DNA of 64,000 nt from Saprospiraceae bacterium (GTDB lineage: Bacteria > Bacteroidota > Bacteroidia > Chitinophagales > Saprospiraceae). The translations under genes were made by a program, and so were the position numbers. The stretch spans positions 248,001 through 312,000 of the forward strand of contig JAHDCU010000001.1 in the NCBI GenBank assembly GCA_020629715.1, in the 5' to 3' direction. Shown one piece after another: positions 32,819-42,199 of the stretch. The notes beneath the pieces were generated by a model. It was not told the DNA's origin, made no database searches, and saw nothing but the letters and a program-made list of their open reading frames with translations. Position 1 is the stretch's first letter; every line of letters starts with the position of its first letter.

Positions 32819-34342
32819 ATGAAAAGTAATCTCTATATAAAATACAACTCCTTAGTATGGAATAAATGGCAAATAGCTAGTCAAGGTAGCTCCTACTTTA
32901 TAACCAAATATGATAAAGAGGATCACAACGATGTATTAAATGAAATGAACGTGACGGAACATGATCTAATTGAGTCTACAAAAAATTATGGTGGTTACTA
33001 TTGGAGCGGATTTAAAGGGTACATCGATAGCACCCCGTTGGGTGTGGGAATTATAGCACTTCAAATATTGAGTGCATCCAAAATGACACAACGAGAGTAT
33101 AGGGAAGGGTTTTGCAAACTTATGAACATAACTGTTGCTCATTTACAAGAAGCATTTGATTACTCCCAGCATAAGATTTGGGAAGAGTTTGCAGTTTCAC
33201 TTGAAAGGCATGGATTCAAATCGAACATTGAAGCAAGACAAGGCCCATGGTGCTTTGTCAACTACCCTTTGTACCAATCCTATTTAAATCAGCAGGACAT
33301 TGAGAGTATTGTACCATATATCCAGTCACTTAACATCAATCTATCTAACAAATTAAAGTTTGATGACTTTATTTCGCTATATAGATTGGATGAAATTTAT
33401 CGATATAGGTCTTACATTACAATGCGTTTTATTAGGAAACTTGAAAACAAAAATTTCAGCAAAGAAGTTATCTATCGCCAAATTTATCAGAGATACCTAT
33501 CCTTACCTGAGGCATCACCAGCAACATCAACGGGTAAGCGATTAAAAAAACTTGGTCCTTCTTTACTATGCTATAAAAAAAATGATGGGTTTTTTCAGAT
33601 TGTCGGAGATAACATAGTGTATTTTTCCACAAGATCAACATTGGATACATTGCTAGAACTAGGGTACAAAATGAACAAGCCCATTTTACTTAAATACGAT
33701 AGTGGGATGATGGAGTATCAAGAAGTAACAAGATTTGATCGAACCGATAAAGTTTTAATAGTAACACTTAGCCAGTTTTCCGCATATCAATTACTTGCTC
33801 AAAAGATTATTCCTCAACCGTATAATAATGTCTTTCTTTTTTTCATTGATTCTATTGAAGAGTATGCTAAATTACTCGTTGAATTTACTAGCAAGAAGGA
33901 CTCGTCTATTCAATTAAGCGGTGGATTAAAGATTCATAGGAAAGCCTACTTATATGGCTATGGACCTACTATTACAGCAAAACACCCAACAATACTATTT
34001 TTAAATAATGAAAAATATGACTTGCAAATAGAGGATCGTATTGATCTTACATATAACATCCCTGGCTCTTACGAAATTGAGGTACCCGATGAACCTGTTT
34101 TTAGTTTTTATATCCAAAATTTAAAAAATAATGTAGAAGTCATACAGAGATCTGATGGTTTAACATTAGCAACTTTGAGACATGATGGTTCAGATTTATA
34201 TGGTCATGAGATAACCATTGATTACGTCGATTTAGAGATCTCTACACCTAGAGCCTTTATCAATTACACAACTAATACCTTCTCTAAAGAGAAAACTCCA
34301 AGAAATCTTGTATTTAGAAATATTAAAAGACAACATAGATGA
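32819..34342 (+). CDS. First protein of the DUF1998-helicase operon, unknown function
   Basis: 507 residues. I do not recognise the family. There is no Walker motif, signal peptide or transmembrane segment. The N-terminal ~230 residues are helical and rich in aromatics (YYWSGFKGYID, GPWCFVNYPLYQSYL); the C-terminal ~200 residues are beta-rich, possibly an immunoglobulin-like or sensor domain. An AAAGGA stretch precedes the ATG. Its stop overlaps the next start (ATGA), so it belongs to the four-gene operon. It may be a recognition or adaptor subunit; this is inference from position only. Confidence 0.7.
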   Translation: MKSNLYIKYNSLVWNKWQIASQGSSYFITKYDKEDHNDVLNEMNVTEHDLIESTKNYGGYYWSGFKGYIDSTPLGVGIIALQILSASKMTQREYREGFCKLMNITVAHLQEAFDYSQHKIWEEFAVSLERHGFKSNIEARQGPWCFVNYPLYQSYLNQQDIESIVPYIQSLNINLSNKLKFDDFISLYRLDEIYRYRSYITMRFIRKLENKNFSKEVIYRQIYQRYLSLPEASPATSTGKRLKKLGPSLLCYKKNDGFFQIVGDNIVYFSTRSTLDTLLELGYKMNKPILLKYDSGMMEYQEVTRFDRTDKVLIVTLSQFSAYQLLAQKIIPQPYNNVFLFFIDSIEEYAKLLVEFTSKKDSSIQLSGGLKIHRKAYLYGYGPTITAKHPTILFLNNEKYDLQIEDRIDLTYNIPGSYEIEVPDEPVFSFYIQNLKNNVEVIQRSDGLTLATLRHDGSDLYGHEITIDYVDLEISTPRAFINYTTNTFSKEKTPRNLVFRNIKRQHR

Positions 34343-36123
34343 AAGCTATTTTGAAAGCGTGGGAGAAAAGGCCAGATAATGATCATGGAAAATTTAGTGT
34401 CCTTGCATACTGGTCGCAAGAAAATGGAGAACTAGTAACAGATCCTTATCGTATCAAAGAAGTATTCCTTAATGATGGAAATGTTTTCGAACCCTCCTTT
34501 TACCTAAACTACTCTAGCTATTCTTCTAACAAATATATAATTGCTGAAACAACAGTGAACCTGCATGAGAAAGCTATTGACAAGTATAAACTCAGTACTG
34601 TAGTACGGGAAGTAGAGTATACAGTTATAAAACATGAGGGTTTTTTGATCGGTGATGATTTAGTTGATCTCTCCTCCTTAGATGGTATTTCAACTCCACT
34701 CAAGAATTTCTATGCTAGATATCACAATAAATATTGGGGCCCTTTTAAGAAAGATAATAATGGAAACGTATCGTCTATTTCAGCAGGTAGCATTGCGATG
34801 TACAATGAACTCACATCAATATTTGACGATGAAATTGAGTTGGTTTATGAGAAACCAACTCAAGCGGAACGTAATATTCCTGGGTATACAACCTCTGGAA
34901 TAAACAAGTGGTTCAGGTCTGTAATACAAGGAATAGAGCATCCAGTCACCCTTGCAGTTCTTGGTAGCAGAAAATGGTATAAAGAATTAAAAGAAGTAAT
35001 TTCCTATAATGAACAATTGACTTCAAGCCAGCTACAACTTGCTCTTCGTCATATAAAAGGAGTGGAAATTACCTATGCTGAACTGAAAGCACTTTTAAAG
35101 CATAGCGATAATCAGTCAATATTAAATAGTAGAATTGATTCTCTTAAAAATGAAATCAAAGCTGAACTAGAAGATGATATAAAGGCAAGAATAATAGAGG
35201 AATCTGAAGAATTAAAAGACCTATTACTCAAAAAAAATAAACTTGAAATTGAGCTAAGTGATATAAAATCAAAAATTAAGATCGAGAAAAGTCAGTTACA
35301 GAGCTCATTACAGGATCTAAAGAATTCCATCGCAGAAAAGAAGAACAGTCTAGCGAAGATTAAAGAGGAAGAGAACTACATTAGTGAAAATAAAGATAGG
35401 CTTCTATCCGACTTGCGAATAAGCCACCAGGTGTTACAGCCTAGCTTACAGCGATCAAATGAAGTTCACTTTGTTGACTACGAATTAGTCAGCAAAACAC
35501 CATATGATGTACCGAAGGATATTATTGATGTCATCTCAAATTCACTAACTAGCCGCTATATACCTGTTCCCCCAGATTGGCAATACAAAGATTCACTAGC
35601 AAGAATCATACAACGACAAGGAATTTTAAGCAATTCACTTGATCTTGTGTTAGGGCATTTGAGAGCTTTTGGAAGATGCAAGGTTCGCCATATAAATGTA
35701 CAGGCAAATTGGCTGACTCATAAAGAGTTTGGATCTTGCCATATGGATAAGATGTTGTTGGAAGCATCTAATGATTCTGATCATCACTACTATTTAATTT
35801 TACAAGACTTCAATATTGCTAGTCCAGAATGCTATTTGAGACCATTCATAGACTTCATGCAATGTATGGTGCCCAGTTACAAATCGTATCAAGGCAAATG
35901 GCCAGAAAACTTCCACGTAGTAGGCATTGTATTACCAACACCTGAGGTCGGTATAGAAATGACAAGTTCTGTACTGTCAGCCTTTGATAGTTTTGAGGAA
36001 ATACCGCCTACTGAAGTTAAAGCAGGGCCATGGCAGGATTCTAATCTTTGTATTTCTGATAATATGATAGATATGCTAAAAGGAATACAAATTGACTATA
36101 ACACAGCTAAGTATGCTTCTTGA
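34339..36123 (+). CDS. Coiled-coil protein with degenerate McrB-like AAA+ domain
   Basis: 594 residues. Residues ~255-355 form a long charged coiled coil (many Lys/Glu/Leu heptads). The C-terminal ~200 residues align by eye with McrB-type AAA+ proteins: YIPVPPDWQYKDSL resembles the V-x-PdW-t-d segment, HYYLILQDFNIASPECYLRPF resembles a Walker B region (normally LDEMNLA-x-x-EYY), and FHVVGIVLPTPEVGIEMTSSVL resembles the later GT-x-N-x-D segment. No Walker A is present and DE is replaced by QD, so NTP hydrolysis is unlikely. It may act as a structural partner of the helicase. Starts in an ATGA overlap with the preceding gene. Confidence 0.7.
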   Translation: MKAILKAWEKRPDNDHGKFSVLAYWSQENGELVTDPYRIKEVFLNDGNVFEPSFYLNYSSYSSNKYIIAETTVNLHEKAIDKYKLSTVVREVEYTVIKHEGFLIGDDLVDLSSLDGISTPLKNFYARYHNKYWGPFKKDNNGNVSSISAGSIAMYNELTSIFDDEIELVYEKPTQAERNIPGYTTSGINKWFRSVIQGIEHPVTLAVLGSRKWYKELKEVISYNEQLTSSQLQLALRHIKGVEITYAELKALLKHSDNQSILNSRIDSLKNEIKAELEDDIKARIIEESEELKDLLLKKNKLEIELSDIKSKIKIEKSQLQSSLQDLKNSIAEKKNSLAKIKEEENYISENKDRLLSDLRISHQVLQPSLQRSNEVHFVDYELVSKTPYDVPKDIIDVISNSLTSRYIPVPPDWQYKDSLARIIQRQGILSNSLDLVLGHLRAFGRCKVRHINVQANWLTHKEFGSCHMDKMLLEASNDSDHHYYLILQDFNIASPECYLRPFIDFMQCMVPSYKSYQGKWPENFHVVGIVLPTPEVGIEMTSSVLSAFDSFEEIPPTEVKAGPWQDSNLCISDNMIDMLKGIQIDYNTAKYAS

Positions 36124-36922
36124 TCAAAAGCAAAAAGCTCTTTTATCTTGGTTTAGCTATATCCAAGGCACTTCAGTATCCAAGGAATTGGCACTTCAGG
36201 CAAGTGGCACAATTGATATGGATAATCAAAGTAAATATTTTCTCTTGAATAGCCTTATAGCATTGGGGTTGATTGATTACACTTATGATGGAAGATTGAC
36301 CTTAACTCAATCTATGATTCTACAAAACAAAGGAAAATACATCGGTATAAATATTCCAGCAAACTACTGCATAGATCATTTAGCTCCGCTACAAAATAAT
36401 GAAGTAGCGGCTATTCAAGAAAATACATCTATACAAGTAGCTAATTGTAAGCCTATGGCTTGGCTGTCAAGTCCAAACATAAAACTTATTATAGATACCT
36501 GGGAATTATATGACTTGCAGCAAATTGATTTAAATTCCTTAGACCAACTAACGAATAGGGGGTGGAGTCCAGCGACTAGTATAATTGATGGCGTTTATAG
36601 ATTTAAGGATTATCAAGGTTCCTACATACTTATCTTTCAATCAGGTAAGTGGTATAAATTGCCATCAAATAGAAAAGAACCTTATGCGTTAGATTTATCG
36701 TTTCTTGCCACAACTGTACTCTTTGATAAGGTAATTAGAATTAATGCCAACTCGAAAAATAGAATCGAAATAGATACATATCTTTTTCCTCCAATACTGT
36801 TACGGTTACTTATCCATTCTGTTTTCTTTGATTGTTTTTTTTCTAATGGATACGGTAAATTGATACTGGCCGAAAAACCTAGAAAATTTTCACTTTCGAA
36901 ATACAAAAACATAATTCTTTGA
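36113..36922 (+). CDS. Third protein of the DUF1998-helicase operon, unknown function
   Basis: About 269 residues from the ATG at 36113; an in-frame ATG at 36092 is also possible. The N-terminus (QKQKALLSWFSYIQGTSVSKELALQ, then LINSLIALGLIDY-type helix and TYDGRLTLT) looks like a winged-helix unit, and the rest has no motif I know. It overlaps the preceding gene by 11 bp and its stop shares a base with the helicase start, so it is translated as part of the same operon. Not recognised beyond this. Confidence 0.65.
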   Translation: MLLDQKQKALLSWFSYIQGTSVSKELALQASGTIDMDNQSKYFLLNSLIALGLIDYTYDGRLTLTQSMILQNKGKYIGINIPANYCIDHLAPLQNNEVAAIQENTSIQVANCKPMAWLSSPNIKLIIDTWELYDLQQIDLNSLDQLTNRGWSPATSIIDGVYRFKDYQGSYILIFQSGKWYKLPSNRKEPYALDLSFLATTVLFDKVIRINANSKNRIEIDTYLFPPILLRLLIHSVFFDCFFSNGYGKLILAEKPRKFSLSKYKNIIL

Positions 36923-39900
36923 TGAGATCTTCAATTCAAAAGCTACACGATAAAATAAGAGATAGTTATCTCAAGTATATAAATACTGGTTTAGCATTAA
37001 GATACGACAGCGTCGCAATTGAGAGAGCTACATTATTTGAAGAACCTGGAGTGGTCAGTAAGAGCCCAATCATTGAGTTGCTACCTAAATATGAAGAGAA
37101 AGAAACCTTGTCAGATCTACTTGATCGACTTGAATTGGATGGTGATTTCGCCAAATTTGCAAAGTATGGCTTGTTCTCCGACAAGTACAACCTTTATAGG
37201 CATCAAAGTGAAGCAATAGAAGCGGTGTTGAAGAGAGATAAACACCTTGTTATTACAACAGGAACAGGCTCTGGTAAGACAGAGAGTTTCCTCATCCCTC
37301 TATTGTACAATTTGTTCCAGGTAGCTAAAGATAAAAGATCCAGTAAAACGGCGGCAGTTAAATCTTTGGTACTTTATCCATTAAATGCCTTAGCAGAAGA
37401 TCAGATGGTAAGGCTAAGAAAAGCTGTCAATAGTGGAGAAAGTCTAGATGAAGAGGGAGCATGGAGCTATATACACAACCATTATAATACACAAATTACA
37501 TTTGGAAGATATACTGGAAGTACACCTAATATAAAGGCATCAAATCGTACAAACTATAAAAATCGTCTGCACAGAGAATGGCAAAGAGCACTTGAGTCCA
37601 ATGACAGAGATGAGCTTAAATATTTAGTCCCATCTATGAAAGATAATTCTGCAGAAATGTGGAATAGGGTAGACATGCAAAATACACCACCAGATATTTT
37701 GATAACCAATTATAGTATGCTAGGCATTATGTTGACTAGAGAAGTGGAACAATCAATCTGGCAAAAGACGAAGGACTGGCTCCAAGAGAGTATTAATAAT
37801 AAATTTCATCTAGTTATTGACGAGCTACACTCCTACCGAGGAACTTCAGGCACTGAGGTAGCTTATACCATTCGATTGTTGCTGGATCGTATCGGGCTGC
37901 ATCCTTCATCATCTCAATTAAAGATTTTATCATCAAGTGCAAGTCTTGAAGATGGTAAAGGAGCAGAAAGCTTCTTGTCAGGTTTTTTTGGTATTCCCTC
38001 TGAAATCATTCTGGATAAATTCGCTATTGTTAGTGATCATAATGGCTCTAGTTTAAATGTTCCTGCCCTCTTTTCAAACGGTAGTAACATAGATTACACT
38101 AAATCAATTTCTCAGTTGTCACTAGATAATAACTGCACTGAAGAAGAGATTTATTCTCAACTGCATGACCTATCAATCAATAGAGCGAATGACTCTCCAA
38201 CTCATCCTATGAGAGCTCACCTTTTCTTTAAGAATATTGATGGCTTATATGCTTGTAGTAATGCTGATTGTGATGCTCTTGAAGACGCCTACAAAGATGA
38301 AAATAGAACTATAGGAAAGCTCTACAGATCTCCAATCTCAAATTGTACTTGCGGAAGTGTAGTATTGGAAGTTCTATTTTGTAGAAATTGTGGTGAAATA
38401 TATCTTGGGGGAAAATCCAATTTAGATTCCGACAAAATCCAATTACATATAGATACCGGTCGTTTTGATGGAAAGTATTACACAATATACCCAAAGTCAT
38501 ATCGACCTTCAGGGAAAAATGGTATGCCTTCTAATTGGATGAGAAGAAGTTACTCAGATAGACATGGTGTTATTTCTGAGAACAATCCTCCAAATGCTTG
38601 TTCGTTTACTGCATCTGAGGATTATCCAAGCATTTTCCCGGATTACTGCTTGAATTGTGACAATGAAGATAGACTATCAAATGCCAATGGATTTACAACA
38701 ATAGGTCGGCACTACACAGGTGTCCAAAAAACAAATCAGATTGTTGCGGATGCTTTGTATTCTGAACTTAGAGATATTACAAAAAAGAATAACCCTAAAC
38801 TAGTTCTGTTTTCAGATAGTCGCCAAGCAGCTGCCAAATTATCCGCTGGTATTGAACTTGATCACTATAGAGATTTACTAAGACAAAGTATGATTAAGTA
38901 CCTGCTTAATCGAAAATCAAATGCCAAACTATATCAAGCTTGGATTGAGGCAGCGGGGAACCCAAAGCTTCTTACCGAAGAATTAAGAGTCCAAATTAAT
39001 AATACTCGGATAGCAGATACAATTTTTGCGGCTAATCTTCAAAATATAAGTTCAGCACTTACATGGGGAGAAACGCCAAATTTAGAGGCTTTTGGAGCAG
39101 GTGCTAATGTCATTATGAATGACTTAATAAGTCCTATATCACAAGAACTTCTTAAGCTTGGTATCTGCCCTGGTGGTCCCAAAAATTCATTAATTAGGAA
39201 TAAGGATTGGGTCGAGCTCTACAATTGGAAGACTTATGGTGTCTTGCCAAATCTTAGTCCACAACAGCAGAACCTGTTTGTGCAAATCGATGAATCTCTA
39301 AAAAGCGAAATGCTTGTAGGTTTATTTGTTCATGGAAAATTGTCAGTTGAATCACTTGGAATTGGGTATGTCACGGTAAGAAATCTGGCTTCTAGTGCAT
39401 ATCCAATTGATTTTATAAATTCTGTAATTCGAATTTTAGGAGAGTCATGGAAGATTAAGGGAATCCCAAGAAGGAGAAGATCAGGTTCTTGGCCTCGTAA
39501 GTTAGGTCAGTATATTAAAGCATGTTATCCTGATAGTGTTCGATCTACTAAAGACGAGTTAGTCAGCATTCTTCTGAAAGCCAATGTCATTGAAGCCGAT
39601 AATGATCGGATTATTAAACCATTCGAATTAGAAATAATTCCTTCGAGCCAGATCTCTGTTCCATATAAATGTGAGAAATGTAATACAATTCATCTTCACT
39701 CAAGTATGGGTGTATGCATTAATTGTAGTGGGGAAGTTAAACTAATTACCAAGGATCAGTTAGCTCGAAAAGGAAAAGAGAACTATTATATAGATATAGC
39801 CACATCAAGAGAAACTTACCGCCTTCATTGCGAAGAAATGACAGGACAAACTAATAAGGATGATGCAAGGACTAGACAAAGGCTATTTCAGGGTATCTTC

Positions 39901-41898
39901 ATGGATAATGAGAATCAAAAAACTGATGAAGTGGATCTGTTGAGTGTGACTACCACTATGGAAGCTGGAGTGGACATTGGTGCATTATCGGCCGTAATGA
40001 TGGGCAATATTCCACCAAAGAGGTTCAATTATCAGCAAAGGGTTGGTCGAGCCGGCAGAAGAGGACAAGCAATTTCATATGCTATTTCTATAGCAAAGAA
40101 CACTAGTCACGATCAGATCCATTTTGCTTCACCAAAACGAATTGTTTCTTCAGCTCCTAAAGCACCTTATCTCGTTTTAAACAGACCAGAGATTGCTGAG
40201 AGAATAATAAATAAAGAAGTACTGCGTAAAGCTTTCTTATCTATTGAAATAGTAAAAGGTGATAAAAATGTTCATGGCAACTTTGGACTAACTGAAGATT
40301 GGCCATCTCATAAAGAAGAAATAAAAAACTGGATAGACAATCACAAGGAAGAGATTTACAGAATATGTACGGTTATCACTATCGCTTCGTTAGAAATAAA
40401 TCAAGAAAAAATCGTTAGCGATATAATGGATTCATTACTTTCACGTATAGACTCTTGCGTTGATTCTAATTCCTATATTGAACAATCTCTGAGTTGTCGT
40501 TTAGCTTATGCAGGAATCTTACCTATGTACGGGTTCCCAACAAGAGTGCGGTATCTATATCAAGAAATGCCAAGAAAATTTGGAGCACATTCTTCTGTTG
40601 ACAGAGAACTATCTATGGCTATATCTATGTTTGCACCTGGTAGTCAATTAGTGAAAGACAAAGAATTGTTGACCTCGGTAGGAATTGTTGGTTATGACTC
40701 AGAGAGAGGAAGTTTAAGAGAAATTGATGGCCTCAACTTATTTGATGATCCTGCACAGCATTGTTTGGATTGTTCATTTTATGACTTTGCCCCAACTGAT
40801 GATAAAATTTGTAAGAATTGTAATTCTACTTTGGTTCGTGAAGTTTTGATTAGTGAACCTATGGGATTTTGCACGGACTATAAGAAGCGCTCCAGTGCTG
40901 ATTTTAATGGCCGTTTTGAATATAACCCTCAATCTTCCTCAGTTTTCTTAGATGCATCAAAAAGTACATTAGACTATACCAATAGATTTGCAAATATTGT
41001 CTTAAGTTCAAATCAAATACCTAGGAATGGACTGGTAAGAGAAATAAATGATAACGAAGGTGAGCTCTTTAGACTAATGTTGCATAAAGATAGAGATAAT
41101 AGAGAATATCGTTGGATAGCAAAAGATCTGATTGACTATCCCCAATCTTACAACTTTAATAACGATGATGTTAAAAATGTTGCATTCGTTGCTTCAAGAC
41201 ATACTGGAGTTCTAGCTCTTCAATTTGCTAATTGGTCTTCAACATTTGCAGATGTACATATTTCAAGAACTATTCGTCAAGCCTTTCTGTCTTGGGGTTA
41301 TCTAGTAAGAAAAAGTGTATGCTATTTTTTAGAAATTGACCCATCAGAACTTGATGTTACTTTCAGAGTCAATCTAGATGGCATACCAGAGATAGTTCTT
41401 ATTGAGAAAATGGAAAATGGGGCTGGCTATTGTAATTATATTAATGGCTCAGCCGGTACCAATATCTCACAGCAGGCACTTGTTGATCCACTCTTGAAAT
41501 ATGGGGTTATCTATAATTCGCTCATTGATGCTACTCATAATTGTGATGGTTCCTGCTATGATTGCTTGAATGATTATAATAATCAAAAATATCATGGAGA
41601 TCTAAATTGGAGAGTAGCCTTAGATTTTGCTCGACTATCCAAAGATAACAATGCTAGTTTAGATTTCTCACAAGATTATTGGAAGGAGTTTTTGGAACCC
41701 ACAATGAATTCTCTTTCCCTAAAACTGAATGGTAGATTAAATTATACTGAAGATATGCTTTCTATACAATGTGAAGACACTACCTACGTGATTATGCATC
41801 CACTTTGGGGTTCTAACCTTAGACTTGACTTTCAATCTGCCATCAATGGCAATTCTACAATAGTTGAAATTCATAACCTTCCTTATTTAAGATTGTGA
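36922..41898 (+). CDS. Large DUF1998-type superfamily-2 helicase (DruE/DrmA-B/MrfA-like)
   Basis: 1659 residues; an in-frame TTG three bases earlier is less likely than the ATG in TGATG. RecA1 has TTGTGSGKTES (~111-121), LYPLNALAEDQM and LVIDELHSYRGTSGTE (DELH box near 300). Cysteine pairs follow (CTCG, CRNCG, CLNC, CEKC, CINC). RecA2 has VTTTMEAGVDIGALS and QRVGRAGRRGQ (~1037). The C-terminal DUF1998 region ends with CDGSCYDCLNDYNNQKYH, the zinc cluster of MrfA-like helicases. Both modules in one chain is the DruE layout. It probably translocates on DNA of invaders. The three preceding genes do not match known Druantia or DISARM partners that I recognise. Confidence 0.9.
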   Translation: MRSSIQKLHDKIRDSYLKYINTGLALRYDSVAIERATLFEEPGVVSKSPIIELLPKYEEKETLSDLLDRLELDGDFAKFAKYGLFSDKYNLYRHQSEAIEAVLKRDKHLVITTGTGSGKTESFLIPLLYNLFQVAKDKRSSKTAAVKSLVLYPLNALAEDQMVRLRKAVNSGESLDEEGAWSYIHNHYNTQITFGRYTGSTPNIKASNRTNYKNRLHREWQRALESNDRDELKYLVPSMKDNSAEMWNRVDMQNTPPDILITNYSMLGIMLTREVEQSIWQKTKDWLQESINNKFHLVIDELHSYRGTSGTEVAYTIRLLLDRIGLHPSSSQLKILSSSASLEDGKGAESFLSGFFGIPSEIILDKFAIVSDHNGSSLNVPALFSNGSNIDYTKSISQLSLDNNCTEEEIYSQLHDLSINRANDSPTHPMRAHLFFKNIDGLYACSNADCDALEDAYKDENRTIGKLYRSPISNCTCGSVVLEVLFCRNCGEIYLGGKSNLDSDKIQLHIDTGRFDGKYYTIYPKSYRPSGKNGMPSNWMRRSYSDRHGVISENNPPNACSFTASEDYPSIFPDYCLNCDNEDRLSNANGFTTIGRHYTGVQKTNQIVADALYSELRDITKKNNPKLVLFSDSRQAAAKLSAGIELDHYRDLLRQSMIKYLLNRKSNAKLYQAWIEAAGNPKLLTEELRVQINNTRIADTIFAANLQNISSALTWGETPNLEAFGAGANVIMNDLISPISQELLKLGICPGGPKNSLIRNKDWVELYNWKTYGVLPNLSPQQQNLFVQIDESLKSEMLVGLFVHGKLSVESLGIGYVTVRNLASSAYPIDFINSVIRILGESWKIKGIPRRRRSGSWPRKLGQYIKACYPDSVRSTKDELVSILLKANVIEADNDRIIKPFELEIIPSSQISVPYKCEKCNTIHLHSSMGVCINCSGEVKLITKDQLARKGKENYYIDIATSRETYRLHCEEMTGQTNKDDARTRQRLFQGIFMDNENQKTDEVDLLSVTTTMEAGVDIGALSAVMMGNIPPKRFNYQQRVGRAGRRGQAISYAISIAKNTSHDQIHFASPKRIVSSAPKAPYLVLNRPEIAERIINKEVLRKAFLSIEIVKGDKNVHGNFGLTEDWPSHKEEIKNWIDNHKEEIYRICTVITIASLEINQEKIVSDIMDSLLSRIDSCVDSNSYIEQSLSCRLAYAGILPMYGFPTRVRYLYQEMPRKFGAHSSVDRELSMAISMFAPGSQLVKDKELLTSVGIVGYDSERGSLREIDGLNLFDDPAQHCLDCSFYDFAPTDDKICKNCNSTLVREVLISEPMGFCTDYKKRSSADFNGRFEYNPQSSSVFLDASKSTLDYTNRFANIVLSSNQIPRNGLVREINDNEGELFRLMLHKDRDNREYRWIAKDLIDYPQSYNFNNDDVKNVAFVASRHTGVLALQFANWSSTFADVHISRTIRQAFLSWGYLVRKSVCYFLEIDPSELDVTFRVNLDGIPEIVLIEKMENGAGYCNYINGSAGTNISQQALVDPLLKYGVIYNSLIDATHNCDGSCYDCLNDYNNQKYHGDLNWRVALDFARLSKDNNASLDFSQDYWKEFLEPTMNSLSLKLNGRLNYTEDMLSIQCEDTTYVIMHPLWGSNLRLDFQSAINGNSTIVEIHNLPYLRL

Positions 41899-42199
41899 CA
41901 CATGTATTTGTTTTATGGATATTTTAGATAGTCCTCTTCTTTGTCTCCCATGGAATAGATTTCATATCAGTCTCCGTAATATTGTGATACTCCTCTTAAT
42001 TGGTATATCTATTTCGCTAGAGTGCTTGCTTTACTGCTCTTCGTCTCGTTTAGTTCAGCATTCATAGTAATCTAATTTTCCTCAATTAACATATCCTAAA
42101 ATCTGCTCTTGGGTTATTCTCTCTCTTATAATCTATCTGAAATCTTGACAACAAAAACGTAGTAAACATCACTTGACAGTAATTTCATTGTCAAACCAG
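41899..42199. other. 300-bp gap between the helicase gene and the chromosomal flank; no feature seen
   Basis: AT-rich sequence with no open frame of note, no third copy of the FCIGK-stop repeat and no strong hairpin. The right limit of the second defence cluster probably lies here, but no boundary repeat is visible. Confidence 0.5.

Noticed and set aside
36922-41898. Assigning the helicase operon firmly to Druantia or DISARM
   Set aside because: Only the helicase matches; the three partner proteins do not resemble the named subunits, so a family-level statement is all the sequence supports.
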